DNA of 64,000 bases, from assembly GCA_051530055.1 (NCBI GenBank), contig CM121341.1, positions 4,836,001 through 4,900,000 on the forward strand, given 5' to 3'. Made by a program: the position numbers and the translations under genes. This stretch comes from Neoechinorhynchus agilis. Its lineage: Eukaryota > Acanthocephala. The notes under the pieces were generated by a model, which did not search any database, was not told the origin of the DNA, and was given only the letters and a program-made list of their open reading frames with translations. Position 1 is the stretch's first letter. Every line of letters begins with the position of its first letter. Shown piece after piece: positions 1 to 10,199 of this stretch.

Positions 1-532
1 AAATTGATGCCCTGAGTATCTGTAAAGATACGTGATCAGCACATACCGAGGAAATACTACGAGGATTCGTATATCAAACGCCAGATCTTCAGAAACCATT
101 AATTTCCTGAGAGGAGTAAAGCAAGGAGATCCCCTCTCTCTTTTGCGTTTCACGCTGTGTGTAGACGAGGCACTGTATGAAGTCCGGAAACTTGATACTG
201 GGTGCCAGCTAAAGAAAAATCATCGCTTGTCGCATCTGTTGTATGCAGATTACGTGTTGTTATTGGCTGACAATTGTCCGGACCTCCAAGCAATGATAGA
301 CACTCTTCAGACTAAGCTCAAAGAATGCAAGCTTTTCTTGAGCCCTAATAAGTGTCAGGCATACCATCATAGTTATAAAATCTCGAGGCTCATGGTGGAC
401 GGCGAATCTAAAATAAAGGTGAACGGCATAAAGCTAAAGGCCATCATGGAAGGGGACCCAGTAAAATTCCTCAGGGCACTCCATGGAAGGAAACTACAGT
501 AGAGGAAGTTTTACATATTCTGGAGTTTCCTT
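1..532 (+). mobile_element. R2-clade LINE, reverse-transcriptase palm and 3' end (partial, decayed)
   Basis: The window opens inside a non-LTR retrotransposon. The open stretch at 32-502 reads as reverse transcriptase palm: GVKQGDPLS is the conserved block before the catalytic region, and LLYADYVLLLADN occupies the catalytic YxDD position with the second aspartate replaced by tyrosine. The following region has the LSPNKCQ spacing seen after the palm in R2-type elements. In-frame stops precede the open stretch (a TGA at 5-7 and a TAA at 20-22), so the element is dead. A near-identical inverted copy lies at 54,580-55,110, where it continues into the upstream RT domains. The shared sequence stops near 532. 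Confidence 0.85.
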
Positions 533-1695
533 TTGCTGCTACGGAGCCATCCTGGGACATTGCGAACGATGGGAAGATTATGAAGACGAAAAGCTCAAAA
601 GGATTACGTCGGTTATGGAAAACATTAGTTGAATTTAACATCGAGAGTCAAAAATGAAGATTCGGCGAAATCCAACGTTCATATAAAGGTTGAAAACCCA
701 AATTCAGGGAAAATAAGGCAATACAAGACTTCGAGAACAATGAGCGTTGAACAAGAAGATGATTCAGATTGCGATCGTTGCATTTTATATATAATGTGGA
801 CGGCGATATCTATAATGATCCTGTGTGCAATAGTTGTTGGAAGCACATTTTTCAAATGTTACTGAAAATAAAATGGTTTTTTAAATTGGTTTTCGCGATA
901 CTTTCAATCGTTTGCGTGTTTCGCTTTTGCTCGAAATTAATGACAAAGTTTCCTCTCGTTTTTGCTCTTAACGTTACACTTTAGAGACTGAGCAAAAGCT
1001 GAACTGGGAGACGTCAGGTAAATTTCTTCAATGAAATGCTCTCATTGGTCATAAAGTTTTTTAGTTGTTAGCATTTTGGGATATGTTTATTTCGCAACTT
1101 CTGAAAAAACCAATGCTCTGTTAAAGATTTTAGCATTTTAAAAACTTATTTATCTTGGTAGAAAATCGGGTAATCGAGTTGCACAAAGAATGAAATCTTT
1201 TGTTATTCATTCCGATACCTCCGTCCGATCTCTAGAATTCGAGGGGATTTTCTATTTCGTAGTTTTGGGAAAAGTTAAAAGTGTTCGCTTCGGCTACGTT
1301 TTTTGTATCTATTAGAAATCACAACTTTTGGTTTTAAAAAACATTCGTCGAACGTATTTTTTTCAAAAGCTGTAAAACAAATTTTTCAAAAGCTCACCGA
1401 TTTTAGAATGAACATAAAATGCGGATATGTTAAAAAAATTTAATTGCATTTGCAATTTCAAAGAACACTAAACGATAAAATAAAAGACAGGAGCTTAATA
1501 AAACCCGTTTATCGACCATAAATTGAATAAGATTATTTTTCTCGTTGGAAAAGCTTATTAATTCAAAATTTTTACGATATTGAAAACCTAAAACTTTTCT
1601 CGAAATATAAACTGAAATGCATTTTTTGGCGATGCTTGCGACCTACCTTTTATAAAAATCTTAAATCCCGATTTTCAGAACGCATCTCACTACCA
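533..1695. other. Segment present in this copy of the duplication and absent from the 54.58 kb copy
   Basis: Sequences on both sides of this 1.16 kb block match the inverted copy at 52.5-55.1 kb, but there they are directly joined near 54,575. The block is AT-rich. It holds an open frame at 629-865 whose last 25 or so residues form a single hydrophobic segment (WTAISIMILCAIVVGSTFF) after an acidic cysteine-containing stretch. That frame has no good ATG start (the first in-frame one is near 740) and could be a last exon or chance. I recognise no family. Whether this is an insertion here or a deletion in the other copy cannot be decided from two copies. Confidence 0.5.
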
Positions 1696-2877
1696 TCAAA
1701 ATCCATCGACACAAAGACAAAAGGTAAAATATTTTGAAAAAATTATTTAGACACTTGATCTTTCTGTACTTCGTCTTTAAAATAATGTTTTCTTATTTAT
1801 TCAAAATTTTTTAAATTCCTTTGATCGGTGAAATTGGTCTTGAGATCGCTCAGAAATATATTTTCATTAACGTTGCGGAAAAAAACGTCGATACTAATTC
1901 ATAAAAAAGGAGATTGTTCTAAAGGTCTAAAATTCCTTCGTTTGATGCTTTATTGCACCCCTGAATCCGTCCACATCTTTTTAAATATTCAAATCATAAT
2001 ATCAGCAAAAGATCTGGAATGGAATGTTTGAAAGTGTATGAAAAACGATTTTCTGTTTATTTCATTATTTATTAAAAACGACCTGTGAAGCAGCAGAAAA
2101 ATGTGAAGATTTCAATTTTATTAAGATACAAAAACTACGTAGCGATGATTGAATCTAAATTTGCCATTGCGAGTTAAGATTAAAAATTCGAAGGATTCAC
2201 GTAGCTTAGGACAAAAATGTTATTTCAGAACGTACAATCACCACCGTTCGTAAAATCTTAGCTTCTCTCCTTCCTCGGCTGTCGCTATCACGCCAGCGGC
2301 ATTGCCTCGCTGTACTGCGAGCGAGATATTTTGTCGCAGGATGATCGTGAAAGTACAAAACCAGTATAAATAGTAAAAGATCTACTCTCTAAACACAGAA
2401 ATACTTCTTTCTTTAGAAAAAAAGACCTTAAAGAACAATAAAAAACATGAACTCGATTAAAACTTCGGTAAATAACGTCTTAATAATTTCTTCTTTTGTA
2501 CTTAATACAAATTCTTAACGCTTTACGAATGCAACTTTTATTAAAAGAAAATGCCTGATATCGATTAGAGATGGCGATTAAACTGAAGATCATCGTCATG
2601 TTCCTGAAGGAAATTCTTCGTAAAATTGTTTTTTAATTTTATTTAAAGCAATTAATTTTAGTACGAAACAATAGATTCTGTTTTTGCGAATGATTTGCCG
2701 ATCTACTAAGAAAATTTAGTCCCAAAGGCAAGTTTGTTTTTCAATGAAATTGTATTAGAAATTATAGACACCTTCTTTATTAAAAAAGACGTCTTGATCC
2801 TCAACTTGAACTCCCTGATGGCTTCCATCTATCCGTCTTATTTAAGTATTGAGATCACCATTTCGATCAACGGAAAC

Positions 2878-3348
2878 TCACTCTGATTCTCGGTGGCCGT
2901 TTGGCATCACTTGATCGGAAACCGCTAAGCTCTCCTGTTCGCAGATTCTTGAATTGTCCTGCTGAAGTATTTGAGATGCATTTCCATTCAGATGAGGACG
3001 CTGAATCCTTGATTCCTCGACAATTTGTTGTCGTCCTTTTGGTCGCCACAGTCGACCACTCGTCCTGTTATCATTGATCGCCCAAAACGATTTCCTCGGT
3101 CTTCCTCGAACCGGAATTTTCCTGAATCTTTGACAATAAGACAGTGTATTCCTGATCGATCCTTTCCACGACTTGCTATCTGTTCTTTGTTGGAAATATG
3201 GGATATTGTCCTGAATCCATTCGTAGATTTCATTGACCCGCAATCTGCCGGTCAAACTGTGCTCGAGCGCTGCTTCTATTAAATCCGCATAACTTGCGTG
3301 GTCCCATTCACTGATTGCGCCGTTCACTATTTCTGCAGAGGAATGCAT
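2878..3348 (-). CDS. Short forkhead-domain protein, copy A
   Basis: A single-exon frame of 156 residues starting at ATG 3348. Residues about 15-92 are a forkhead (winged-helix) domain of FoxO type: SYADLIEAALEHS, RLRVNEIYEWIQDNIPYF and KSFWAIND line up with helix 1, helix 2 and the wing of the family. The recognition helix departs from the usual WKNSIRHNLSLH: here it is WKGSIRNTLSYC, losing the histidine that contacts bases. The C-terminal 60 residues are hydrophilic and unlike known forkhead tails; the protein is far shorter than FoxO proteins. A nuclear DNA-binding role follows from the family; altered or lost specificity is inference. It differs from the 52.9 kb copy by one residue (Ser for Asn near residue 140). 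Confidence 0.75.
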   Translation of the reverse strand: MHSSAEIVNGAISEWDHASYADLIEAALEHSLTGRLRVNEIYEWIQDNIPYFQQRTDSKSWKGSIRNTLSYCQRFRKIPVRGRPRKSFWAINDNRTSGRLWRPKGRQQIVEESRIQRPHLNGNASQILQQDNSRICEQESLAVSDQVMPNGHRESE

Positions 3349-3770
3349 TTGATCGAGGTCAGAACAACACCAAGAGAGTTCACATTGAACAAGTTCGAAT
3401 CGTTCCGCTTTATCCGTAAATCGCCATGAACAAACAATGGTAAATAAATGGACAAATATTTATCAGCATCGAGGTTGATGTTTTGGATACCATTTTGTTA
3501 GCGTTTTTTTGTTTTGTTGACTTAAAATGAGCTTACCAAGCTTGGTTTCTTGGCAGATCGCCGTAGATCCACTGATTAATCAGCGTTCTAACTTTTTTGA
3601 CATTGAAACAATGACTCTTATTAATCTATTAATGAATAAAATCAATATTTAATTTTGTGTTTATTAACGGTCTCTGTCAATGGGTGCGCCGGACCTTCGT
3701 TAAGATTATAAAAGTGGACTGAATTGCGCTCACTTCGGCCTCTCGTGCCTTCGAGCTGATTACCGACGGC

Positions 3771-4060
3771 GAAATTTTAATCTTTAAGAAAAAATGGATG
3801 CCTTACTTTCCTATCTAAAAATTTTCATCATTTGTGGAATCATTAAATACGTGGATTTTTTGTAAGATTTTCACATGAAAAAATTAGAGTTTGGAACTTT
3901 GGATCTCGGTTTTTGGTGGGAAATCAACAACTTTGTTGCAAATTCTAAGCGTTTCAAGATTTTCACATGAAAAAATGAGAGCTTGGAACCTCGGATCTCG
4001 GTTTTTAGTTGCCGTTTTTTATTTTTAATGTCTTTTTGAGTTTTTGTTCAGTGCACATTT
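3771..4060 (-). repeat. Remnant units of the ~118-bp and ~150-bp satellites
   Basis: On the minus strand this matches the satellite units that are tandem at 44.24-44.83 kb (AAAATTTCGCCGA with a TCCACGTAATTAAAGATT core) followed by units of the 41.9-43.7 kb array (ACCGAGATCC, TTTTCATGTGAA). The same junction of the two families is seen at 60.6-61.3 kb, in the matching place of the other arm of the inverted duplication. Confidence 0.7.
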
Positions 4061-4093
4061 ACCACCGCTATAAGAGAGGAAATCATCCTAAAG

Positions 4094-4609
4094 GCCAATT
4101 AAAATCAACCAAATCCAACTTGTACCGCGGAAGGAGAGCGTTTCACCCATTGAAGGGGATGTTAATCAGAAATATCGATATGCGCAATGTTTGATTTCTA
4201 AAACGGTCGATATTTCCTATAATTTTTTTAAAGATATACAAAAAGGAAAGGTGAGGTGCTTGTCCGGATTTTATATTTTACAGAACTGGAAAGATGTACA
4301 GTACGAATTGGTCCTAAGAGGAGCATTTCAAAAACGATGCTTGCTACGGAGAACAATGTCTAGATCGAATCTGAACCTTCGACCATGAACGAATTGCCAT
4401 TTCCTGAAATTCAGACGTCAATAAATGGATAAGGAGAGCAAATGGTAATTAAAGTAGAAAAAACAGCATCTTCCTCAAAAAGTTGGACCAGGACGATAAA
4501 GAAATTCATCGGATCAATTTTTTCGGATAAAGTAACAAATCAAAAAAGCACAAATCAACTCAAAAGTTCATTAGACGAAAAACTAAGTGACCGATCCCCT
4601 CGGTCGTAA
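4094..4609 (+). pseudogene. 3' part of an unrecognised gene, probably broken
   Basis: A likely exon at 4094-4249 follows a cctaaag acceptor and reads through to a GGAAAG/GTGAGG donor. It encodes a hydrophilic segment containing EGDVNQKYRYAQCLISKTVD. Downstream, one frame from about 4333 to 4609 encodes more hydrophilic protein but contains a TAG near 4369 and a TAA near 4430 before ending with a lysine/serine-rich stretch. The exon is shared with 60,353-60,508 on the minus strand, where it runs into a different, acidic C-terminus. I do not recognise the family. The downstream stops suggest a pseudogene; alternative splicing around them cannot be excluded. Confidence 0.4.
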
Positions 4610-4842
4610 TTAATGCGGAAAGGTATTGGAAATTTGCCCGGTGTATGGATGGCTGATCGTGCTACAATAACCGATTTTGCTAAACTTGCATCTTCCAATT
4701 CGATTTTGACTATTGCGTAGGGTGGAATCTCTCCTTCACTCAATATTTGTCCGGTCAACATGCCGAGGTCCCATGGCTCTGGACGTTTACTTCGGCTAAC
4801 CACAAATATAAATGTTAGTAGAGCTGCTACTGTAAGTCGCAT
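4555..4842 (-). pseudogene. Truncated YbaY/YscW-like secreted protein gene
   Basis: Starting at ATG 4842, the first 81 codons match the gene at 59,269 with one residue change (Ser for Gly in the GEGEIPP region). They include the signal peptide and the first half of the YbaY/YscW-like domain (LTGQI, GEIPPYAIVKIELEDASLA). Homology stops at about 4601, after NYDRG, and 14 unrelated residues precede a stop. The 5' flank to about 4980 is also shared with 59.13-59.27 kb. The second half of the fold is missing, so this is probably a non-functional remnant. Confidence 0.7.
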
Positions 4843-4980
4843 TGCTGAAGAAAAAGTTCGTCGAAATATCCGGAATTGATAGGTATTACGAATGTTTTTT
4901 TATTATGGAGATCTCTCATTATAACCGACATACCTTCTGTGAGCCAAATGAATGTTCTCTTTTGCGTCTTTTTTTAAATT

Positions 4981-5571
4981 AATTTTTTTTATTATCTCGT
5001 TTTTAAACAGTACAACGGGATTCACAACGTATTTTAGTTATATTGTTATTATCATCGATCCAGAAAAGTTTTTATTAGTTTGCTAAGGAAATATCTCGTG
5101 AATTCAAGAAAAATTTGTCCGTTCAAAACTAGCGTTCAAAATTCTACGATTTAATCTTAATTGTCATATTTCAACAACGAGAAGAAGGTGATAAAAGCCA
5201 ATCATTGATTAGATCTTAACTAGACGATTCGGACATGGACGCTTTCAACTAAATAAAGATTATAGATTTGCTCATATTTGTTGTTAATTTTTCGCATTTA
5301 CAGTTAACCAAAATGTTTTGACTGAAATGAGTGATCGGAATCAAATTGATCACGTTGGTGGATAACCGAAGGATAAATCTTTAACTTCGATAAGTTCGTA
5401 CAGTTGGACTTTGTTTCCTATGTTCAATGGACATAAAATTCTGATGGTTTTAATTTTATTTTAAAAATTGCATTATTAGACGCACACCTGACATCTAAAT
5501 TAACAGAAACAATATTCCAAAGCCACTGAATGAGCTTAAAATAACATCGTTGCTTCTTAATTGATTTGAAT
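4981..5571. other. Intergenic, AT-rich
   Basis: I see no gene, RNA or repeat here. The right edge is the exact end of a palindrome arm. Confidence 0.5.
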
Positions 5572-6018
5572 TCAGCGTTTATCTGTGAGTTTGGTCAACT
5601 TTGCAAAAGCATTTCCCATGAGAGCCGAAAACGAACTTGCAGTTGTGCTTCTGGAGTCACTTTCAATTTGCATTTGTTCGAAATTCCTATTATTTTTCAA
5701 AAGACTCTCAGGCTCTGATAACGGTCGATCGGTTTGCGATTGATTCCGTTCGTCTAATCGAATCAAAGAGGTTGAGTGTTTGGGTCGCATTTGTACATCC
5801 TCGATGCTCCTCCTCGTAAAAGTGGACTCTGAAGACCTTTGAGCCACAAACGAAAAGAATGCTTGTTCAAGGCGATGGAGACGATAATTTGCCCTCTGCA
5901 GTCGCTTTCTTAAGATTTCCTCTCTTTCCTGAAGAAGTGAATATGATTTTGGAGAATCGCTGAAAATCGACGATGCTGGATTATAATGTGAGGCGATTTT
6001 AGTTGATGGCATTAACAT
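5572..6018 (-). CDS. Unrecognised 148-residue coiled-coil protein, palindrome copy 1
   Basis: An ATG-started single-exon frame. Residues about 24-58 (KSYSLLQEREEILRKRLQR onward) have the heptad and charge pattern of a coiled coil. The rest is serine-, arginine- and glutamine-rich and probably disordered, with a hydrophobic patch near the C-terminus (SFSALMGNAFAKL). There is no signal peptide or membrane segment. The mirror copy at 8275-8721 differs by two residues (D/N near residue 89, T/A near 146). I recognise no family. Both copies are open, which argues for coding, but the duplication is too recent to show selection. Confidence 0.55.
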   Translation of the reverse strand: MLMPSTKIASHYNPASSIFSDSPKSYSLLQEREEILRKRLQRANYRLHRLEQAFFSFVAQRSSESTFTRRSIEDVQMRPKHSTSLIRLDERNQSQTDRPLSEPESLLKNNRNFEQMQIESDSRSTTASSFSALMGNAFAKLTKLTDKR

Positions 6019-6262
6019 TGTTTGCGCTCTGATCCTTTCATTTTTGTTTTGTTTTAAGTCTAAAAAAGACGAAGATGATTTCTATTCAAATATTTCTTTT
6101 TATTGCTGCCCTTTATGACACTTTTTAGACGTTTCTCGTTTTCTAGTTGATATTGAACGAACTTTATAAGTTCCGTCCTCGAAAGCGAGTTCAACTAAAA
6201 CGTTAAAGTTATTTCCTGACAACTAAAAGCATCATCTCTGACCTTTGTAAAGACGTGATGCT
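5572..6262 (-). repeat. Left arm of a ~690-bp inverted repeat
   Basis: The reverse complement of this block equals 8,033-8,721 with only a few differences. The inner boundary falls at CGAGCATCACG and the outer boundary at the stop codon region of the coding frame. Each arm therefore holds one complete gene and about 245 bp of its upstream sequence, with the promoters facing inward. Confidence 0.9.
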
Positions 6263-7000
6263 CGTTGCTACATATATCGATTGGGTAATTGTTGAAATTT
6301 TTGCCCTTCTTCATTTTTCTGAAGCGAATGGAATGAAGAGTTAAACGCGGATAATCTCTTTTTATAGGATTTACATTTAGCCAAAAAGAGAAATCCTTTT
6401 TCGACTAAAGGAGGAAACTTTTCGCTGGTTGGCGTCAAACCAAGGAAAAGTGTCGAGCTGTCTATTCATGCGAATAAGTCATGAAAGTAAAGCCAAACGT
6501 ATTTCCATGCCGTCTGACGTTAGTTCTAGTGATCAATAATTTTCAATTGGTGTCTGATATTTTGTTCAATTGCATTATAGGTTTGCATTTTAAAAAAATC
6601 CATAAATGTTTTAATCCGGTTTCGAGTTTCAATTAATTCAGCAATTACAATAAATATGCAGAAAAACGTAGTTATCGTAAGGAATTTTTGTTTTTCAATA
6701 AATCACGACCTAAACATTTCATAATGAATCTTTATGTAATCAGCCTTCTTGTATCGAATAAAGAGTATTATGAGAAATAAAGGATTTTATATTGTTAATT
6801 TTTTATATAAAATCGGACGTATTAACGTCCCGAATTTGAATTTATAATACGAAGAAAAATATGTATTTTTGCTCTGAAAAATCTTCATTTTCAATTCGCC
6901 CATGTTTAAAGGGGTAGCGCAGTGAGAAAACAAATACTTAAATGGTTTTCTCCTTAATAAAAGTTCTTAAAAAGCGCAACAACTCGCTCAACATTTACAT
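6263..7000. other. Intergenic spacer inside the palindrome
   Basis: AT-rich sequence between the left arm and the YbaY-like gene. From about 6985 the sequence is shared with 16,411 onward. I see no other gene. Confidence 0.5.
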
Positions 7001-7580
7001 TTACTGAGTCTTTACAACTGGAACATTAATTTCGTCTAAAGGATATCCTTTAGTAAGAACCCAAACTTCATTGTAATTCTTATAAAGGAGTTTATTGTTC
7101 CTTTTCGGATCTTCGATTCTCACGTTTATGGAGAAGTCGTTCCGTTCGTCGATGAGGGATTCGTCGTAATGAACGCAAAAACGAATGGGAAATGCTTGTG
7201 GGATGTAGATTGCAGATTGGGCTACGGTTATCATTCCAACGTCCGTTAGACCCACGTCGTTCAATGTTATTTTTATAATTGCTCCATTCGGAATTTCTCC
7301 ATCTCCTTGAATCTGTCCACTGAGCATACAGGAATGTAGCAAAATAATCCGCAAGTGATGAGTAGAGAAAAACAAAGGTGGATAATTTATGATGACAAGA
7401 GTGAGGGGCTCGGTGCGAAAGGAAACATTTTTGTGGTCGCGATTTGGGAAATAAATTAAAGTTTAATTTTACTCTTTTTAGTCAAATGTTCAATCTCTTT
7501 ATTTTTGTCATCGTTCAAAGGCCTTTGATTTGTTCAACAATACAAGAAAAAAATTTTAGAATATTTGTGTAATTAGTTGA
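6985..7580 (-). repeat. Direct duplicate of 16,411-17,006
   Basis: About 595 bp carrying the YbaY-like gene is repeated in the same orientation 9.4 kb downstream. Similarity starts at CGCTCAACATTTACATTTAC and fades after AATATTTGTGTAATTAGT, with a short divergent patch (after GTTCAAAG) near the end. The coding frames are the same in length and encode the same protein. Confidence 0.85.
7001..7375 (-). CDS. YbaY/YscW-like small domain protein, copy 2
   Basis: The open frame ends at 7001 and encodes MLSGQIQGDGEIPNGAIIKI and later FSINVRIEDPKRNN and VWVLTKG, matching the domain of the gene at 59,269 along its length. In bacteria the fold is known from lipoproteins YbaY and YscW. The frame's most upstream codon is a TTG; the first ATG is just before LSGQI (around 7327). 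A signal-peptide exon is therefore either upstream and spliced (an ATG near 7430 is a candidate) or missing. The whole ~595-bp block is repeated almost perfectly at 16,411-17,006. Likely secreted by analogy with the full-length paralogue. Confidence 0.6.
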   Translation of the reverse strand: MFFSTHHLRIILLHSCMLSGQIQGDGEIPNGAIIKITLNDVGLTDVGMITVAQSAIYIPQAFPIRFCVHYDESLIDERNDFSINVRIEDPKRNNKLLYKNYNEVWVLTKGYPLDEINVPVVKTQ

Positions 7581-8032
7581 CATCGGAGTTTTGTAAAACG
7601 ATCACAAAATCAACGAGCAATGTATCCATGAACCTAGGAAAGCATTAACTAAATGGACGGAATAGTGCACTTTAACAGTTGCGTTTACATTAGGAAGTTT
7701 CCTTATAACCACTTATAATGAAAGGAATTTCTTGGCTCATTCATGTGCCTATACTCCTCTACTCCTTGCCTTTTTCGCATACGACATCAGCGACTCATAA
7801 TTTTTCTCGTTCAAAAGAACGTTTGTCTTTTTATCAAACATAAATGTGATAAATGGTCATCTTTCTTTAATTAAGTATTTAAAATACAATGAAAACACCT
7901 TTTTTTGCTTAACATTCTATGCCACCGCGAAATGAACACCAACAGAATCAATCATGGCTCTTTAGAGGAAAAATGAAAATGGGAAACAATGAAAAAACTG
8001 ATCGCAAATCAAGTAACGATTTTAATGGCGAG
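7581..8032. other. Intergenic spacer inside the palindrome
   Basis: No gene or repeat seen between the YbaY-like block and the right palindrome arm. Confidence 0.5.
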
Positions 8033-8721
8033 CATCACGTCTTTACAAAGGTCAGAGATGATGCTTTTAGTTGTCAGGAAATAACTTTAACGTTTTAGTT
8101 GAACTCGCTTTCGAGGACGGAACTTATAAAGTTCGTTCAATATCAACTAGAAAACGAGAAACGTCTAAAAAGTGTCATAAAGGGCAGCAATAAAAAGAAA
8201 TATTTGAATAGAAATCATCTTCGTCTTTTTTAGACTTAAAACAAAACAAAAATGAAAGGATCAGAGCGCAAACAATGTTAATGCCATCAACTAAAATCGC
8301 CTCACATTATAATCCAGCATCGTCGATTTTCAGCGATTCTCCAAAATCATATTCACTTCTTCAGGAAAGAGAGGAAATCTTAAGAAAGCGACTGCAGAGG
8401 GCAAATTATCGTCTCCATCGCCTTGAACAAGCATTCTTTTCGTTTGTGGCTCAAAGGTCTTCAGAGTCCACTTTTACGAGGAGGAGCATCGAGGATGTAC
8501 AAATGCGACCCAAACACTCAACCTCTTTGATTCGATTAAACGAACGGAATCAATCGCAAACCGATCGACCGTTATCAGAGCCTGAGAGTCTTTTGAAAAA
8601 TAATAGGAATTTCGAACAAATGCAAATTGAAAGTGACTCCAGAAGCACAACTGCAAGTTCGTTTTCGGCTCTCATGGGAAATGCTTTTGCAAAGTTGACC
8701 AAACTCGCAGATAAACGCTAA
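8033..8721 (+). repeat. Right arm of the ~690-bp inverted repeat
   Basis: Mirror of 5,572-6,262; see that entry for boundaries. The two arms are separated by about 1.77 kb. Confidence 0.9.
8275..8721 (+). CDS. Unrecognised 148-residue coiled-coil protein, palindrome copy 2
   Basis: Same protein as the minus-strand gene at 5572-6018 except for Asn at about residue 89 and Ala at about 146. Predicted coiled coil near residues 24-58, otherwise polar and probably disordered. Starts at ATG 8275, about 240 bp inside the arm. Function unknown. Confidence 0.55.
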   Translation: MLMPSTKIASHYNPASSIFSDSPKSYSLLQEREEILRKRLQRANYRLHRLEQAFFSFVAQRSSESTFTRRSIEDVQMRPKHSTSLIRLNERNQSQTDRPLSEPESLLKNNRNFEQMQIESDSRSTTASSFSALMGNAFAKLTKLADKR

Positions 8722-8911
8722 AATCGTGTTACTTCACTAGCAAAATCAATCTTTATCGGTCATAATGTTGAGAATCTATGGTTAGAGCGTTAGTAAAATT
8801 TGTTTCCATACAAAAAACCCGTTCAGTCAATCTCGAGAATTTTTGAAGATTAATGTGATCTTAGTGGAGTCCCATTCTAAAAGAGAAATAAGATTACAAA
8901 ACATTTTATTT

Positions 8912-9045
8912 CCAATACACATTTCCTTGACTTGGTACTGGTTCTTAGGACTAGACGTCCACAGCGACTATTTTAAATGATATGTGGACTTAATAATTAT
9001 CGCAATGGACGTCTAGTTCAAACATTCAAGGAAATGTGTATTTGG
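8912..9045. repeat. Imperfect foldback sequence
   Basis: CCAATACACATTTCCTTGA at the left is inverted as TCAAGGAAATGTGTATTTGG at the right. A second inverted pair (CTAGACGTCCA and TGGACGTCTAG) lies inside. It is about 134 bp and lies just downstream of NAXE. This is compatible with a small non-autonomous foldback DNA element; target duplications were not identified. Confidence 0.6.
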
Positions 9046-9096
9046 AGTTCCCACAATACGCTACTCGAGAAGGCATATAAAGGAGATCCAATTTAA

Positions 9097-9925
9097 TCAT
9101 TGAGACGTAAGTTCAACAATCTGTTCACATCCCTCGTAATCCGGCAAATCCAAGTTGAACATTTCTTTAACTTGATTGCTAATGAACCTCCCGCCGAGCC
9201 AATGATGATTCCCACTAAAGTGAATTGAGCATAACTTTGGCGCCGTTAGAGAAATCAGAGCATCGGGTAAAATATGAGTTTCTGATTGAGGTTCACCATC
9301 CACTGGCCATCCGGATGGAACATCGATCGAGAATATTGGTACACTTGACAAACGCATTTTTTCCAATATTAGGCTATAAGGTTGTCGTGGTGGTCCTCGG
9401 AATCCAAATCCGAAAAGTGCATCTACAATTAATTGAAAATTCGAGATGAATAAGTCCCCATTATCTGAGGAATCATTGACTGGTAGCTTGTCGATTACAG
9501 AGGTGGGTGACCAAGACCCCAATCGGTCGTCCACGACTCGTTATCGGAATAGAAAATTGGTTAATTTGAACTACAAGACGTCTATATAGATCACTTTTAT
9601 CGATTGATTTCTCTAATGATGGATAGAGAACAACGGGTTCATATCCAAAGAGTTTAAGATGTCGAGCAGCCACGAGGCCATCACCACCGTTGTTCCCCGG
9701 GCCGCATGCAATCAGAACCTCACGATGATTTAAAACATCATAAGACTTGCTGATGGCTTGAGCACAGCTGAGACCTGCGAGTTCCATGAGTTGATCGACG
9801 CTGAATCCGCCCTCACCCATCAAATAATCGTCCACTTTTTGAGATTGTTCTTGAGTCATGAGTGTAATAGAAGAAGACATCCTTCTAGAGACGGAAAATA
9901 CGCATTTTGAAATTGGTTGAAGCAT
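9097..9925 (-). CDS. NAXE: NAD(P)H-hydrate epimerase (YjeF N-terminal domain)
   Basis: Two exons: 9535-9925 and 9097-9479, joined by a 55-nt intron (GTGGAC donor, CTACCAG acceptor), giving 257 residues in frame. The enzyme epimerises the R and S forms of damaged hydrated NAD(P)H so that the S-specific dehydratase can repair it. Visible family motifs are [20 protein letters not shown] (the phosphate-binding loop), [21 protein letters not shown] (with the catalytic aspartate), [14 protein letters not shown] and GGRF. Spacing matches human NAXE except for a shorter N-terminus. A mitochondrial presequence is possible (Arg/Ser-rich first 20 residues, then a second Met at about 16). The intron boundary is deduced; a donor 3 nt upstream would also keep frame. 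Confidence 0.92.
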
Positions 9926-10199
9926 TATAAAATAATCTTCAAGAGAAATTCCTTGTGAAGAGGTGACGATGTTGCGTGATCATAAACCCCCTTTCCAAAA
10001 CAAAAATATATTGAACGGGCCATCTAAAAAAGCTTTTGCTATTATATAGCGTATGAATTTTCAGCCGTGAGGAAATCGAATAAGTCCAAAAGTTCGGGGA
10101 TTATCGTGGAGTAAAATACGGTTGCCGCGTTGAATTAGGAATAAAGAAGTTTGGATTCTGTTCCATAATTCGCTTCCGGGCGAGGAAAGTGATTTAAAA

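Larger units (their letters stand above)
1..3770 (-). repeat. Segmental duplication, copy A (inverted relative to 52.5-55.1 kb and 62.98-64 kb)
   Basis: Read on the minus strand, this block repeats 52,545-55,110 (forkhead gene, its 3' flank and the LINE end). From about 3,770 down it also repeats 62,985 to the window end. The match to 52.5-55.1 kb is close, with single scattered differences except for the 533-1695 block. The stretch 1,696-2,866 between LINE and forkhead holds no gene I can support. An open frame at 1828-2031 there is also open in the other copy but has no recognisable features. Confidence 0.85.

Noticed and set aside
3025-3282. Frames opposite or out of phase with the forkhead gene, repeated in all copies
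   Set aside because: They are shadows of the conserved forkhead coding sequence in other frames.
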